Source of the DNA: Pseudogracilibacillus sp037892545
GTDB taxonomy: Bacteria; Bacillota; Bacilli; Bacillales; Amphibacillaceae
NCBI RefSeq assembly: GCF_037892545.1
Contig: NZ_JBBKBG010000001.1
Span: 124,001-188,000 of the forward strand
Direction of reading: 5' to 3'
DNA length: 64,000 nt
The position numbers were made by a program, and so were the translations under genes. Below, in pieces: positions 27,704 to 35,822 of this stretch (the stretch's first letter is position 1; each line of letters opens with the position of its first letter). The notes below the pieces were generated by a model. The model was not told where the DNA came from. It did not search any database and worked only from the letters and a program-made list of their open reading frames with translations.

Positions 27704-29701
27704 TTATGCAAGAACTTCTTCCATATGTTTTACAACATTTTCTACAGTGAAGCCGTACTTTTCAATTACGATATTTCCGTTAGCAGAAGCACCGAATTTA
27801 TCAATACCGAGTACTTTTCCTTCAAAACCTACATAACGTTCCCAACCAAGTGATGCAGCCATTTCGATTGCTACACGTGCTGTAACATCTTTTGGTAAAA
27901 CCTCATTTTTATATGCTGCATCTTGTGCTTCGAAACGATCCCAAGAAGGCATGCTTACAACACGAACATCGATTCCTTTTTCAAGTAATGCTTTTTGAGC
28001 ATCGATCGCTAAATTTACTTCAGAACCGGTCGCAATTAAAATACCGTCTAATTTAGCACTTTCTTTGCTAATGACATATGCTCCACGTTTTACACCATTA
28101 TATGCATTTTCTTTAGTACCATCTAAAGTCGGTAAACCTTGGCGTGTTAACACTAATGCAGTCGGTTTGTCTGTTGTTTCTAAAGCTAAACGCCAAGCTG
28201 CATTTGTTTCATTTCCGTCAGCTGGACGTATTACAGATAAGTTCGGCATCGCACGTAAAGATGCTAGATGTTCAATCGGTTCATGTGTTGGACCATCTTC
28301 TCCAACGGCAATGGAATCATGTGTAAATACGTAAGTGACAGGAGCATTTTGAATAGCTGATAAACGCATTGCTGGACGTACATAATCGCTAAAGACGAAA
28401 AATGTTCCTCCATATACTTTTAAACCACCGTGTAATGCCATTCCATTTAATGCTGCACCCATCGCAAATTCTCGTACACCAAACCAAATATTACGGCCTT
28501 CGTACGATTCTTTTGTGAAATCTTTTTCTTCTTTCATCATCGTATTGTTTGAACTTGCTAGGTCGGCACTTCCACCGAAAAAGCTAGGGACAGTTTTACT
28601 AATCGCATTAATCATATCGCTTGAAGCAACACGAGAGGCTAATGTATCTTCGCCAGCTTTATATGTTGGTAAATTTTCATCCCAATTAGTTGGAAGCTCG
28701 TTGTTTATTGCAAGTTGTAATTCTTCCGCCAAAGTAGGATATGCCTTTTTATATTCGTCAAATAAAGTGTTCCATGCTTCTTCTGAATTTGCGCCTTTTT
28801 GCACAACTTTCTTATTAAAATCTTCATATACCTCATCTGGAACGTGGAAAGTTTCATCGTAATCCCAACCATAATATTCCTTCGTTAAAGCAATTTCGTC
28901 CTCTCCAAGTGGTGCACCGTGTGATGCAGAAGAATTTGATTTATTTGGTGAACCATAGCCGATAATTGTTTTAACTTCAATTAATGACGGTTGTGTCGTA
29001 TTCGCTTTTGCTTCTTCTATTGCTTGGTGGATCGCTTGTAAATCTCTTCCATCTTCGACACGGATGACTTGCCAACCGTAAGCTTTAAATCTATCTTCTG
29101 TGCTATCAGAAAATGAACGATCTAAATCTCCATCTAATGAAATATCGTTCGAATCATATAATACGATTAATTTATCTAAAGCTAAGTGCCCTGCAAGGGA
29201 TGCAGCTTCATGAGAAATTCCTTCCATAATATCTCCATCACCAACTAATGAATAAGTGTAATGGTCAATAATGTTGAAGTTTTCTTTATTGTATTTCGCT
29301 GCTAAATGCGCTTCTGCCATTGCCATACCAACGGCCATTGCTACACCTTGTCCTAATGGCCCAGTTGTTGCTTCCACTCCATCTGTATCTAATACTTCCG
29401 GATGCCCAGGTGTTCTAGAACCCCATTGACGGAAGTTTTTAATATCATCCATCGTTACATCATAACCGGACAAATGTAATAAACTATACAATAACATGGA
29501 TCCATGTCCAGCAGATAAAATGAAGCGGTCACGATTAAACCATTTGGAGTTTTTTGGATTATGATTTAAGAAATCTGTAAATAATGTATATGCCATTGGT
29601 GCAGCCCCCATCGGTAAACCTGGGTGACCAGAGTTTGCCTTTTGAATTGCATCCATTGATAATGTACGAATTGTATTAACTGATAATTGTTCCACTTGCA
29701 T
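27704..29701 (-). CDS. tkt: Transketolase
   Basis: A 665-residue thiamine-diphosphate enzyme of the pentose phosphate pathway that transfers two-carbon units between sugar phosphates. Seen: SGHPGLPMG near residue 24, the TPP motif GDGDIMEG (about 153-160) with the following asparagine in YDSNDISLDGD, and the pyrimidine-domain block THDSIAVGEDGPTHEP (about 460). AAAGGAG precedes the ATG at 29701. It lies 24 nt downstream of ynzC. Confidence 0.97.
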   Translation of the reverse strand: MQVEQLSVNTIRTLSMDAIQKANSGHPGLPMGAAPMAYTLFTDFLNHNPKNSKWFNRDRFILSAGHGSMLLYSLLHLSGYDVTMDDIKNFRQWGSRTPGHPEVLDTDGVEATTGPLGQGVAMAVGMAMAEAHLAAKYNKENFNIIDHYTYSLVGDGDIMEGISHEAASLAGHLALDKLIVLYDSNDISLDGDLDRSFSDSTEDRFKAYGWQVIRVEDGRDLQAIHQAIEEAKANTTQPSLIEVKTIIGYGSPNKSNSSASHGAPLGEDEIALTKEYYGWDYDETFHVPDEVYEDFNKKVVQKGANSEEAWNTLFDEYKKAYPTLAEELQLAINNELPTNWDENLPTYKAGEDTLASRVASSDMINAISKTVPSFFGGSADLASSNNTMMKEEKDFTKESYEGRNIWFGVREFAMGAALNGMALHGGLKVYGGTFFVFSDYVRPAMRLSAIQNAPVTYVFTHDSIAVGEDGPTHEPIEHLASLRAMPNLSVIRPADGNETNAAWRLALETTDKPTALVLTRQGLPTLDGTKENAYNGVKRGAYVISKESAKLDGILIATGSEVNLAIDAQKALLEKGIDVRVVSMPSWDRFEAQDAAYKNEVLPKDVTARVAIEMAASLGWERYVGFEGKVLGIDKFGASANGNIVIEKYGFTVENVVKHMEEVLA

Positions 29702-29725
29702 TTGTTATTAGCTCCTTTATATATA

Positions 29726-29956
29726 TTATTTGTCTCTATTTCTTTTTATTTGTTTCACTTTGTCCGGTGTTACATCGTTTCCTTCTGGATCGATCACCGT
29801 AACAGAAGTTATTTGATTAGTAAATGATTGACGAATGCTTTGTAAATATTGTTGACGAAGATTTTGTTGTTCTTGTTTTTCTTCTTGCGTCAATGTCTCA
29901 CTTTTTGCTTTTTTAGCGAGGTAATTAATACGTTCAAGTTTTTCTTTCGTTAACAT
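29726..29956 (-). CDS. ynzC: YnzC (DUF896/UPF0291) family protein
   Basis: A 76-residue protein with an N-terminal helical hairpin (INYLAKKAK followed by LTQEEKQEQQNLRQQYL) and a C-terminal VIDPEGNDVTP motif, diagnostic of the family. B. subtilis YnzC is SOS-induced with yneA-yneB, upstream of tkt. Here yneA and yneB are absent, and ynzC follows a promoter of its own. Confidence 0.93.
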   Translation of the reverse strand: MLTKEKLERINYLAKKAKSETLTQEEKQEQQNLRQQYLQSIRQSFTNQITSVTVIDPEGNDVTPDKVKQIKRNRDK

Positions 29957-30018
29957 GTTCTCACCTCTTAATTTCTAAGTTATCTATGATAAACGTATAT
30001 CTATACACTTCTTATATT

Positions 30019-30047
30019 ATACTATACAATATTTTGTATAGATACAA
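30019..30047 (-). promoter_or_regulatory. sigma-A promoter of ynzC-tkt with overlapping dyad
   Basis: Reverse strand: TTGTAT (30047-30042), 17 nt, TAGTAT (30024-30019). The spacer is filled by a perfect 8-bp-arm inverted repeat, CTATACAA-TATT-TTGTATAG (30022-30041). Confidence 0.6.
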
Positions 30048-30128
30048 TTGCGCCACATAATATTCTATAATAACTTTACATTTCAGACAACCTTTCAGAA
30101 ATAGAACATTTCTACCGAACAAATATGG

Positions 30129-30140
30129 GAACTTATGTTT
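30129..30140 (+). promoter_or_regulatory. candidate LexA (SOS) box upstream of lexA
   Basis: GAACTTATGTTT matches the Bacillus SOS core GAAC-N4-GTTC at 7 of 8 positions and overlaps the lexA -35. Half sites CGAAC (about 30116) and GTTCG (about 30148) flank it, as expected for an autoregulated lexA. Confidence 0.5.
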
Positions 30141-30166
30141 GACTTCTGTTCGCATTTTGATAAAAT
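30139..30166 (+). promoter_or_regulatory. sigma-A promoter of lexA
   Basis: TTGACT (30139-30144), 16 nt, TAAAAT (30161-30166), 34 nt before the TTG start. Confidence 0.6.
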
Positions 30167-30200
30167 GAAAGTAATTATATAGACAGATGAGGTGAGGTGC

Positions 30201-30818
30201 TTGGAAAAACTTTCAAAAAGGCAACAGATGATTTTTGATTATATTGTTCATGAAGTAGAAATGAAAGGATATCCTCCTTCTGTTCGTGAGATTGCCAAAG
30301 CAGTTGGTTTAGCTTCTAGTTCTACTGTGCACGGCCATTTAGAACGAATTGAAAATAAAGGATATATTCGTAGAGACCCAACAAAACCAAGAGCAATTGA
30401 AATTGTTGATCCATCATTCCAGAATATCGAAAAAGATACGGCACGTTATGCTCCACTAATTGGTAAAGTAACTGCTGGTGCGCCGATTACAGCAATTGAA
30501 AATATCGAAGAATATGCGCCAGTTCCAACATCCCTTGCACATCGGGAAGATAATATATTTTTATTAGAAGTCGATGGGGATAGTATGATCAACGCTGGAA
30601 TTTTTAATGGTGATAGAGTAATTGTAAAACAACAAAATGTAGCAAACAATGGAGATATCGTCGTCGCAATGACGGACGAAGATGAAGCAACTGTAAAAAG
30701 ATTTTATAAAGAAACAGATCATATTCGCTTACAACCTGAAAACGATGCTATGGAACCAATCCTATTAAATAATGTCATTATTTTAGGAAAGGTAATCGGT
30801 CTATATCGCGCATTCTAA
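30201..30818 (+). CDS. lexA: SOS repressor LexA
   Basis: A 205-residue repressor, the same length as B. subtilis LexA. N-terminal winged helix: YPPSVREIAKAVGLASSSTVHGHL. The C-terminal S24 latent protease has the self-cleavage site Ala92-Gly93 in VTAGAP and the catalytic pair Ser128 (GDSM) and Lys166 (ATVKRF). RecA-stimulated self-cleavage derepresses DNA-repair genes. TTG 30201 gives the homologous start MEKLSKRQ; an in-frame GTG at 30192 overlaps the GAGGTGAGG ribosome site. Divergent from ynzC-tkt. Confidence 0.96.
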   Translation: MEKLSKRQQMIFDYIVHEVEMKGYPPSVREIAKAVGLASSSTVHGHLERIENKGYIRRDPTKPRAIEIVDPSFQNIEKDTARYAPLIGKVTAGAPITAIENIEEYAPVPTSLAHREDNIFLLEVDGDSMINAGIFNGDRVIVKQQNVANNGDIVVAMTDEDEATVKRFYKETDHIRLQPENDAMEPILLNNVIILGKVIGLYRAF

Positions 30819-30819
30819 T

Positions 30820-30866
30820 AAAAACGGTAAAGCTTATCAAAAGGTGATAAACTTTACCGTTTTTAT
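30820..30866. terminator. Bidirectional terminator between lexA and ynbB
   Basis: Stem AAAAACGGTAAAG / CTTTACCGTTTTT with an inner TTATC/GATAA pairing; suited to both converging genes. Confidence 0.9.
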
Positions 30867-30897
30867 TTAACTTAAACCGTCCTCTTTCACTACTTAT

Positions 30898-32160
30898 TTA
30901 CAATTCTGGAAAAGTGAAGGGATCCAGTAATCCATCTTGAATTAGCTTTTCTACTGTTTGAATAATAGCGATTTTCACATGTGCATAGGTTAAACCACCT
31001 TGTAAAAATGCTGTATATGGAGGTTTAATTGGACCATCCACGGATAATTCAATACTTGCTCCTTGGATAAACGTTCCTGCAGCCATGATTACTTTTTCTT
31101 CATATCCTGGCATATCACTTGGGTATGGTGCAACATACGAGTTAATTGGTGAATTTGCCTGAATTGCTTCACAAAATTGGATCATCGCTTTTTCGTGATG
31201 GAATGTCATTGCCTGAATAATATCTGTACGTTTATCTGTATACGTAGGTGCTGTTTCCACCCCAACATAGTCCATTAACCGTGCAGTAAAAATTGCTCCT
31301 TTTAATGCTTCCCCTACTACATGTGGTGCAAGGAAAAATCCTTGATACATCTCTTGTAACATATTTAATGTCGCTCCGGCATCTTTCCCTAGCCCTGGTG
31401 CTGTTAGTCTATTGGCAGCAAGCTCAACTAAAACTTTTTTTCCAACAATATATCCTCCGGCACGAACGAGTCCACCACCTGGATTTTTAATTAAAGACCC
31501 AGCCATTATATCTGCACCAACTTCTAACGGTTCACGGTCTTCGACAAATTCCCCATAACAATTATCCACAAACACAATAATGTTATCATCTATTTCTTTT
31601 ACGAATTGAATCATTTGTTCAATTGCTTCGATTGTAAATGACGGACGATTTTCATACCCTTTCGAACGTTGAATCCCTACAACTTTCGTATGTTCATTTA
31701 TCGCATGTTTAATTCCTTCATAATCAATTGTTTGATTATCTTTTAATAAAACTTCACTATACAGAACACCATAATCTTTTAGACTTCCTGTATTGGATGT
31801 ATTTTTTCCAATGACTTGATCCAATGTATCGTATGGTGCTCCTGTAATATATAAAAGCTCATCTCCAGGACGTAACATCGCATATAAGGCAGTTGCAATA
31901 GCATGTGTTCCTGAAACAATTTGGGGACGGACTAATGCATCCTCCCCACCAAATACACGAGCATATAACGCTTCTAACCCATCTCGTCCTTGGTCATCAT
32001 AACCATAACCATCCGTAGAACTAAAATGGTGATCACCGATCTGTTCTTCTTGAAACGCTTTTAGTACTTTCTTTTGGTTTTTTTCTACCATCTGATCTAT
32101 TGATTTAAAATAAGGGGTACATTGTGCTTCTAGTTTTTCTATTAATTCTTTTTGTAACAT
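30898..32160 (-). CDS. ynbB: PLP-dependent aminotransferase-like protein YnbB (aluminium-resistance / methionine gamma-lyase family)
   Basis: A 420-residue fold-type I PLP enzyme. The PLP lysine is in GSLIKNPGGGLVRAGGYI; VDNCYGEF holds the cofactor-binding aspartate. Members are annotated as methionine gamma-lyase or aluminium resistance proteins, but the true substrate is unestablished. It starts 1 nt after the hflX stop (TAATATG) with its ribosome site inside hflX, so the two are tightly coupled. Same order as B. subtilis spoVK-hflX-ynbB; glnR-glnA, which follow there, are absent here. Confidence 0.92.
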   Translation of the reverse strand: MLQKELIEKLEAQCTPYFKSIDQMVEKNQKKVLKAFQEEQIGDHHFSSTDGYGYDDQGRDGLEALYARVFGGEDALVRPQIVSGTHAIATALYAMLRPGDELLYITGAPYDTLDQVIGKNTSNTGSLKDYGVLYSEVLLKDNQTIDYEGIKHAINEHTKVVGIQRSKGYENRPSFTIEAIEQMIQFVKEIDDNIIVFVDNCYGEFVEDREPLEVGADIMAGSLIKNPGGGLVRAGGYIVGKKVLVELAANRLTAPGLGKDAGATLNMLQEMYQGFFLAPHVVGEALKGAIFTARLMDYVGVETAPTYTDKRTDIIQAMTFHHEKAMIQFCEAIQANSPINSYVAPYPSDMPGYEEKVIMAAGTFIQGASIELSVDGPIKPPYTAFLQGGLTYAHVKIAIIQTVEKLIQDGLLDPFTFPEL

Positions 32161-32161
32161 A

Positions 32162-33406
32162 TTACTTTTGCTTCTCCTTTAAAATTTTCTGTAGTGGATG
32201 GGCATGAGGAATATATCCTTCTAAATCATACTGGGATGTTTCCTCATTAAACTCCTTCTTTGTTATAATCGTATGTTTCGTAAATTGATGCAACTCTTTT
32301 GATTCGTATGACTCTAATGAGACAGTATAAAATTCCCATTGTTTTTTTAAAATGTCTTCCATTTTTTGCAGTAATTTTTCTAAATCATTTTCATCATAGG
32401 CGTGTATTTGTATAGACGGATCAGATGACGGGAAAAAATCCGCTTCTAATAAGTCTGTTTTATTGTATACAGTTAACATCGGGATTGTATGTGCATCAAG
32501 TTCTTCTAAAATTTCATACACAGTACGTTCGTGTTGTGCGTAATCTTCATTTGAACTATCGACAACATGTAATAAGAAGTCTGCTTCTGCGACTTCCTCT
32601 AAAGTTGATTTGAAGGAAGCGATTAAAGACGTCGGCAATGCTTGTAAAAAGCCAACCGTATCAGTAAGCAAACATTCAAATCCTGAGGGTAATTGAATTT
32701 TTCTCGTTAACGGATCTAATGTAGCAAATAGTAAATCTTCTTCTAAAGATTGTTCACTTGTCAATCGATTAAAAATCGTCGACTTACCAGCATTCGTATA
32801 TCCAACAATGGCAATTTGAAACACTTTATTTTGCTTTCTTCGCTTTCGGTACTGCTCCCGTTGTTTCACAACATCTTTTAACCGACGCTTAATATCGTCA
32901 ATACGTCTTCGTATATGCCGTTGATCTGTTTCTAACTTCGTCTCCCCTGGCCCTCTCGTTCCTATTCCACCACCGAGTCGTGATAACACAAGCCCCATTC
33001 CATGCAAACGTGGTAATGTATACTGTAGCTGAGCAAGTTCGACTTGCAATTGTCCTTCTTTCGTTTTTGCACGACTAGCAAAAATATCTAATATTAATTG
33101 ACTTCGGTCGATCACACGGACTCCTAGATGGTCATTCAAATTACGTAACTGACCAGGAGATAATTCGTCATTTGCAATCACTAAATCGATATCTTCGGCA
33201 TCCACAATTGTTTGTGCTTCATTTAATTTTCCTTGACCAACATAAGTGACAGGATGAATAGTATCTCTTGCTTGTGTCAAGGTCTCAATGACTTCTCCGC
33301 CAGCAGTATAACTTAAGGAATTTAATTCTTCGACTGTTGCTTCAAATTGTTCATCCGTTTGTGTGGCTTTTTTAACTGCTAAAATTAGTACACGTTCGTT
33401 TGACAT
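32162..33406 (-). CDS. hflX: Ribosome-associated GTPase HflX
   Basis: A 414-residue GTPase. The N-terminal HflX domain (to about residue 185) ends in a basic coiled coil containing RLGGGIGTRGPGETKLETD. The G domain carries the P-loop GYTNAGKST (about 203-211), DTVGF and YNKTD. HflX binds the 50S subunit and splits stalled or hibernating 70S ribosomes, notably under heat. It lies 67 nt downstream of the C-terminal spoVK half, keeping the ancestral order. Confidence 0.96.
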   Translation of the reverse strand: MSNERVLILAVKKATQTDEQFEATVEELNSLSYTAGGEVIETLTQARDTIHPVTYVGQGKLNEAQTIVDAEDIDLVIANDELSPGQLRNLNDHLGVRVIDRSQLILDIFASRAKTKEGQLQVELAQLQYTLPRLHGMGLVLSRLGGGIGTRGPGETKLETDQRHIRRRIDDIKRRLKDVVKQREQYRKRRKQNKVFQIAIVGYTNAGKSTIFNRLTSEQSLEEDLLFATLDPLTRKIQLPSGFECLLTDTVGFLQALPTSLIASFKSTLEEVAEADFLLHVVDSSNEDYAQHERTVYEILEELDAHTIPMLTVYNKTDLLEADFFPSSDPSIQIHAYDENDLEKLLQKMEDILKKQWEFYTVSLESYESKELHQFTKHTIITKKEFNEETSQYDLEGYIPHAHPLQKILKEKQK

Positions 33407-33473
33407 ATATATATCAACCTCTTTTCTTCCTATAGTTCTATCATAACAGATATCATTATTACTGACGAAAATA

Positions 33474-33875
33474 TCACCTATGAAACGTAAAGTCGTCCGC
33501 TCGTAACATGGTTAACTGGTCTTCCGAATAATGGACATATTGCATCATTCGCATTGCTTGTTGTCGAATTGCTCTTTCCAATATATTACGAATATATCGT
33601 GCATTTGAAAAAGTGAATGGTTCGTTTCGTAAACATATTTCAATCTGTTGTTCCACTTTTAGTAATGCACGATTTGTTAGCCGATAATCTCGTTCTTTTG
33701 CCATCATGTTTAAAATATCTAACAGTTGCTCCATCGTGTAATTTGGAAAGTTGATTTGAAATGGAAAGCGTGATTGTAATCCAGGATTCGTCTGTAAAAA
33801 ATAATCCATTTCATTGGAATAGCCTGCTAAGATAAGAATAAATTCATCTCTGTAGTCTTCCATCAATTTAACCAT
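33474..33875 (-). pseudogene. spoVK: C-terminal half of interrupted spoVK
   Basis: Carries the last 131 codons of SpoVK: sensor-1 region EFILILAGYSNEM, arginine finger NPGLQSRFPF, and the AAA+ lid through the C-terminus. It lacks Walker A and B, which are in the other half at 39090-39638. The first ATG (33875) belongs partly to the inserted DNA and has no ribosome site, so no separate protein is expected. Joining at the shared TTAAC (33868-33872) to 39136-39140 gives an in-frame DTIVK|LMEDYRDEF, which fits SpoVK continuously. No other damage is seen, so this is a split gene rather than a decaying one. Confidence 0.93.
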
Positions 33876-33878
33876 TGT
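33860..33878. other. attL junction of the spoVK element
   Basis: Chromosomal arm CCATC (33860-33864), 8-nt centre AATTTAAC (33865-33872, containing the shared TTAAC) and element arm CATTGT (33873-33878). The recombinase gene ends 43 nt to the right, as is usual for large serine recombinases. Confidence 0.8.
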
Positions 33879-33920
33879 TTTATTTAACCTGTATGATACT
33901 TATTCATCTTAACCCACCAA

Positions 33921-35519
33921 TTATCTTGGAATAATTTCAACTGTAAAATCATCGTATAAAATGACTTGTTTTACAAAAATATTAATGGCTCTACGTTTCT
34001 CCTCTGGTGATAACGAATGTTTAATCAAAGATTGAATGTATAATCGATGTTCGTGAAAAAACTCTTCCTCACTCATCCTTTTTTTTCCAATGTTCTTCTC
34101 ATATATATATCGCTCTTTATCCAGATAATGATTAATTCGTTTGTCTATTTGTTGCACACATTCATCGAAGTATTGCTCCGATATTTTTTCTTTTACATAA
34201 AGTTTGACATAATTACTCCGTTCTTTTTGTAATTGAGTTACTTGTTCTTTAATATTGTTTATTTCTTTTTTCCAATTGGTTGTATCCTCTTCTAACTTAT
34301 ACATTGTTTGGATGACAGATTCATTAACTGTATCCATTTGCTGGAGCATAATTTGTTGGCACCAATTCCATACAAGGGAATCGACAATGTCTACACGCCA
34401 GTTTTTTCCTTTACAATGGTGTACACTTTCTGCTGAACCGACTTTATATCCTTTTGACTGTTTTTTTCGACATACATAATATTTAAGCATTCGCTGTTTA
34501 CTTTTAGATGTTACACCCGCTCCTACTGCTCCATGACACCGACCACATATAACAATCCTACTTAATAAATAATCTTTGGACTTTCGCCCTTGTTTCGTTC
34601 TGTATTGGTCAATAGCGTGTTGAATTCGATCATACGTTGTATCGTCTATTATTCGTGGAATTTCAATTAATATCCATTCTTCTTTCGGTCTTGGTGTTTG
34701 TTCTTTTTTCCCGTTTCTTTGTACAACCTTTGTTTTTCCATAATAATATCGTCCCGTATAACTTTCATTGCGTAAAATTCTTGTAACAGTTGTCTGATAC
34801 CATATCGATCCATTAGGTCCTTCAATTCCCTTTTGACTTAATGCTTGTGCGATTTGATTGCAACTCATTTTTTGTTGTAGTAGCATATCGACCATTTTTA
34901 AATAAATCGATTTTTCTTCCATATTGATGTCAACAGTTTTTAATTGTTTATTGTAATGGTAACCAAACAATCGTCTAAAATTGGGAATTTCTCCTTTTTT
35001 TGCTTTAGCAATTCTTCCTCGTCTTGCATTCGCTAAAATTTTTGCTTTATTATACTGTGCGATAGAGCCTTGTATGTTATACATTAACATAGACTCAGGA
35101 TCATTTGGATTTACATCAAATTCGACAAATTCAATATCGACTCCCATTGCCCACACTTTTCTAGAAATAATTCCTTGTAATGTGTTATCTCGCGTTAACC
35201 GGTCTGGATGTAACATAATTAATTTTTTTCCAACACCTTGTTCCAATAGATATAAAACATAATTTAAGCCTGGTCGATTAGGATCATCTCCCATTCGTCC
35301 ATCTTCTATCATAACGATCAACTCATCTTCCGTATAATGAAACTTTGTTTTAGCCCGTTCCATACAAAGTTGTTTTTGTGATGTAAGTGAATACCCTTTT
35401 TTTGCTTGATCTGTCGTAGATACTCTTGCATATATAATACCGTTTATTTTTCCAACTAATTGATATACCTTTTCTAACGGTAATTTTTTTCCTCCCTTTA
35501 ATTGAATCAAGTAATTCAC
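33921..35519 (-). CDS. Large serine recombinase (SpoIVCA-type)
   Basis: A 532-residue recombinase. The resolvase catalytic domain has IIYARVSTTDQ with nucleophile Ser34 and HPDRLTRDN; a recombinase domain follows (about 190-290); then a zinc-ribbon with CGRCHGAVGAG and a second Cys pair in YYVCRKK and HHCKG (about 318-372); then a coiled coil (about 385-470). The architecture matches SpoIVCA, the skin excisionase, and phage integrases. The start is uncertain: GTG 35519 is the only in-frame start before the catalytic domain but has a weak site (GTGGG), whereas AAAGGGAGG at 35494-35502 lies inside the ORF with no in-frame start. Translation may be coupled to the 42-codon ORF ending at 35543. 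Its 3' end lies beside attL. Confidence 0.93.
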   Translation of the reverse strand: MNYLIQLKGGKKLPLEKVYQLVGKINGIIYARVSTTDQAKKGYSLTSQKQLCMERAKTKFHYTEDELIVMIEDGRMGDDPNRPGLNYVLYLLEQGVGKKLIMLHPDRLTRDNTLQGIISRKVWAMGVDIEFVEFDVNPNDPESMLMYNIQGSIAQYNKAKILANARRGRIAKAKKGEIPNFRRLFGYHYNKQLKTVDINMEEKSIYLKMVDMLLQQKMSCNQIAQALSQKGIEGPNGSIWYQTTVTRILRNESYTGRYYYGKTKVVQRNGKKEQTPRPKEEWILIEIPRIIDDTTYDRIQHAIDQYRTKQGRKSKDYLLSRIVICGRCHGAVGAGVTSKSKQRMLKYYVCRKKQSKGYKVGSAESVHHCKGKNWRVDIVDSLVWNWCQQIMLQQMDTVNESVIQTMYKLEEDTTNWKKEINNIKEQVTQLQKERSNYVKLYVKEKISEQYFDECVQQIDKRINHYLDKERYIYEKNIGKKRMSEEEFFHEHRLYIQSLIKHSLSPEEKRRAINIFVKQVILYDDFTVEIIPR

Positions 35520-35542
35520 CCCACATTTTTATCATGATGATG

Positions 35543-35671
35543 TTATGTCGTATATTTATACTTAATAAACGTTTCCTTCAACAACTCCTTCCATTCCTCT
35601 TTCATTTTTATAGCCCTCCTTTCATCAGATACGTTTTTTTCTTTTACTATTAATATATATTTATGCTGCAT
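35543..35671 (-). CDS. 42-aa basic protein upstream of the recombinase; candidate directionality factor
   Basis: A short ORF starting MQHKYILIVKEK and ending KYKYTT, with 42 residues rich in Lys and Glu and probably helical. GGAGGGGATGGAAG precedes the ATG at 35671, a good ribosome site; an internal ATG at 35605 also follows AAAGGAGGG. It ends 23 nt before the recombinase start and shares its promoter. No family is recognised. Its size, charge and position recall recombination directionality factors such as SprB of SPbeta (58 residues), but that assignment is inference only. Confidence 0.55.
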   Translation of the reverse strand: MQHKYILIVKEKNVSDERRAIKMKEEWKELLKETFIKYKYTT

Positions 35672-35695
35672 CTTCCATCCCCTCCATTCCTTCCT

Positions 35696-35725
35696 ATTGT
35701 ATGAGTCGGTGGATTGTCCAAATGA
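35696..35725 (-). promoter_or_regulatory. sigma-E/sigma-K-like promoter of the recombinase operon
   Basis: Reverse strand: CATACAAT (35703-35696), an exact match to the sigma-E -10 consensus CATACAnT and, with the next A, to the sigma-K CATAnnnTA. Fifteen nt upstream is TCATTTG (35725-35719), 5 of 7 to the sigma-E -35 form TCATATT. The expected start site lies about 18 nt before the 42-codon ORF. No good sigma-A promoter is visible for this operon. Confidence 0.65.
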
Positions 35726-35822
35726 ATAAAAAATCTAATTTTATAGATGAAAATAAGGCATTATAGAGGTTTATACGATATAATGATAGAAAAAGAGAAT
35801 ATTATTAAAATTAGGGGTCCTT

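Noticed and set aside
33474..33875. Stand-alone small AAA+ lid protein
   Set aside because: Its ATG is created at the junction, has no ribosome site, and the protein is exactly the missing C-terminus of SpoVK.
35350..35535. 61-aa ORF overlapping the start of the recombinase in another frame
   Set aside because: No ribosome site before its ATG; after the A7 tract it is only a shadow of the catalytic domain.
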